From: Aurantimonas sp036252795
Lineage (GTDB): Bacteria > Pseudomonadota > Alphaproteobacteria > Rhizobiales > Rhizobiaceae
Assembly (NCBI GenBank): GCA_036252795.1
Contig: DASYHY010000116.1
Coordinates: 1 to 6,559, forward strand
DNA: 6,559 nucleotides
Direction: 5' to 3'
Shown piece after piece: positions 5,874 to 6,559 of this stretch. Within the stretch, counting starts at the first letter, position 1. Each line of letters begins with the position of its first letter. Made by a program: the position numbers and the translations under genes. A model generated the notes under the pieces. It saw only the letters and a list, made by a program, of their open reading frames with translations, was not told the origin of the DNA and did not search any database.

Positions 5874-6131
5874 TCAGTTCCCGATGAGCTGGGAGGCGAG
5901 GAGGAGTGCCAGGACGACGAAGCCGACGATGCCCGCCAGCCGGCCGATCCGCGTCCCGATCACCTCGATGCGGTCGTTCTGCTCCGCGTCGCCGGCCATG
6001 AAATGCTGCCGCGTGCGGGTCAGCATCGCCTCGGTATGCGCCCCCACCTGCGGCTCCGTCTCCCGACGGACCCGCTCCAGGATGGCCTTCGCCTCGCGCT
6101 GCCGCGCTTCGTCGTCATGATGGCGTGTCAT
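5874..6131 (-). CDS. Small conserved protein with a C-terminal membrane anchor, function unknown
   Basis: This protein of 85 aa has a charged, probably helical N-terminal part (about 1-60, with DDEARQREAKAILERVRRE at 6-24) and one C-terminal hydrophobic helix (about 64-83, GRLAGIVGFVVLALLLASQL), then only a few residues. This topology suggests a tail-anchored inner-membrane protein with its N-terminus in the cytoplasm. Small proteins with this REAxxIL opening and an IEVxGxRIGR-type stretch before the helix recur, from memory, in Hyphomicrobiales without known function. The ATG at 6131 is the first start; no good Shine-Dalgarno sequence precedes it. It ends 7 bp before pdxY, so the two are probably one transcript. 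A shadow frame on the opposite strand is less plausible because it lacks this architecture. Confidence 0.72.
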   Translation of the reverse strand: MTRHHDDEARQREAKAILERVRRETEPQVGAHTEAMLTRTRQHFMAGDAEQNDRIEVIGTRIGRLAGIVGFVVLALLLASQLIGN

Positions 6132-6257
6132 GCCAAACCAGTGTCGGAAAAGCCGCGCGAGGGCAACTGTCCGCCGCCATCTTCGGCTTCTGGATCGCCA
6201 ACCGATGCGTTAGAGTGCCGCGCATCGGGCCTCGGCCCAGGCTTACCGGAGACCACC
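6132..6257. other. Divergent intergenic region between the small membrane protein and the lemA-like gene
   Basis: The 126 bp separate two genes pointing away from each other, so both promoters, if local, must lie here. The best -10-like hexamer for the plus strand is TAGAGT (6211-6216), but the sequence 17 bp upstream (TTCTGG) is a poor -35. I found no convincing pair for the minus strand. The inverted repeat GGGCCTCGGCCC (6227-6238) sits just upstream of the plus-strand ribosome binding site and could form a small hairpin in the leader or serve as a protein site. Confidence 0.4.
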
Positions 6258-6559
6258 ATGCAGATCGCCGAACGCGCCCGACCGACCGGCTCCCGCGCCC
6301 TCTTCACGGGGCTCGTGGTGATGCTGCTCGTGCCGCTGCTGTCGGCCTGCGGGATCAACGCGATCCCGACCTATCAGGAGCAGGCGGTCGCCGCCTGGGC
6401 GCAGGTCGAGAACCAGTACCAGCGCCGCAGCGACCTGATCCCCAATCTCGTCGAGACGGTGAAGGGCTTCGCCGAGCAGGAGCGCGAGGTGCTGACCGCC
6501 GTGGTCGAGGCGCGCGCCCGCGCCACCCAGACGCAGATCAATGCCGACCAGCTCACCGA
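6258..6559 (+). CDS. lemA: LemA-family lipoprotein, N-terminal part; cut by the window edge
   Basis: The first 100 codons of a LemA-family protein. These are membrane-bound, mostly helical proteins of uncertain role, often encoded beside TPM-domain (YgcG/YdjH-type) proteins. The N-terminus has a basic region, a hydrophobic helix (about 14-28) and a lipobox LSAC with C31 as the lipidated residue. The LemA signature follows: YQEQAVAAWAQVENQYQRRSDLIPNLVETVKGFAEQE (39-75), in which RRSDLIPNLVETVKG is highly typical. The full protein is normally near 180-200 aa, so about half is off the window. The ATG at 6258 has CGGAG ending 6 nt upstream. It is the only plus-strand gene here and is divergent from the small membrane protein. 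A TPM-domain gene is expected downstream by family context, which cannot be seen. Confidence 0.93.
   Translation, partial: MQIAERARPTGSRALFTGLVVMLLVPLLSACGINAIPTYQEQAVAAWAQVENQYQRRSDLIPNLVETVKGFAEQEREVLTAVVEARARATQTQINADQLT

Noticed and set aside
4949..5887. A 312-codon plus-strand frame opposite pdxY
   Set aside because: It is a shadow of pdxY, whose motifs are clear on the minus strand; the antisense translation shows no family features.
1..6559. Mobile elements, CRISPR arrays, defence or toxin-antitoxin systems
   Set aside because: No transposase, integrase, regular repeat array, tRNA-linked junction or atypical composition was seen. Every gene-sized stretch is accounted for by housekeeping genes.

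Overview
The window looks like a chromosomal segment of a high-GC alphaproteobacterium, most likely in the Hyphomicrobiales (Rhizobiales). The protein sequences support this: the malate dehydrogenase, beta-carbonic anhydrase and PdxY are of rhizobial type, and there is a clear homologue of the Brucella lipoprotein Omp19. So does the order omp19 - zapE - mdh - sucC, which from memory matches Brucella and its relatives. No database search was possible, so the genus stays open. I saw no mobile element, CRISPR array, tRNA, rRNA or phage gene.

Layout: seven of the eight genes are on the minus strand. Read in their own direction (right to left) they are: a small tail-anchored membrane protein (5874-6131), the pyridoxal kinase gene pdxY (4973-5866, GTG start, 7 bp downstream of the previous stop), a beta-class carbonic anhydrase (4245-4895), an Omp19/Inh-type outer-membrane lipoprotein (3460-4026), the AAA+ ATPase zapE (2110-3327), malate dehydrogenase mdh (861-1829) and the N-terminal two thirds of sucC (1-794, cut by the window edge). 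The only plus-strand gene is a LemA-family lipoprotein starting at 6258 and cut by the right edge.

How the genes work together: mdh and sucC are neighbouring steps of the TCA cycle and probably begin an mdh-sucCD(-sucAB) cluster that continues off the left edge. Between them lies a convincing intrinsic terminator (828-854), so mdh can be transcribed more than the suc genes unless there is read-through or a second promoter. The AT-richer stretch at about 2030-2100 upstream of mdh holds a promoter-like pair of hexamers around a 10-bp palindrome. The gap between omp19 and zapE holds three back-to-back stem-loops. The small membrane protein and pdxY look translationally linked.

Overall this is an ordinary housekeeping region. 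The points worth a second look concern regulation and start codons: the mdh/sucC terminator, a probable TTG start for mdh, the hairpin cluster and the mdh promoter palindrome. I found no sign of a novel multi-gene system.
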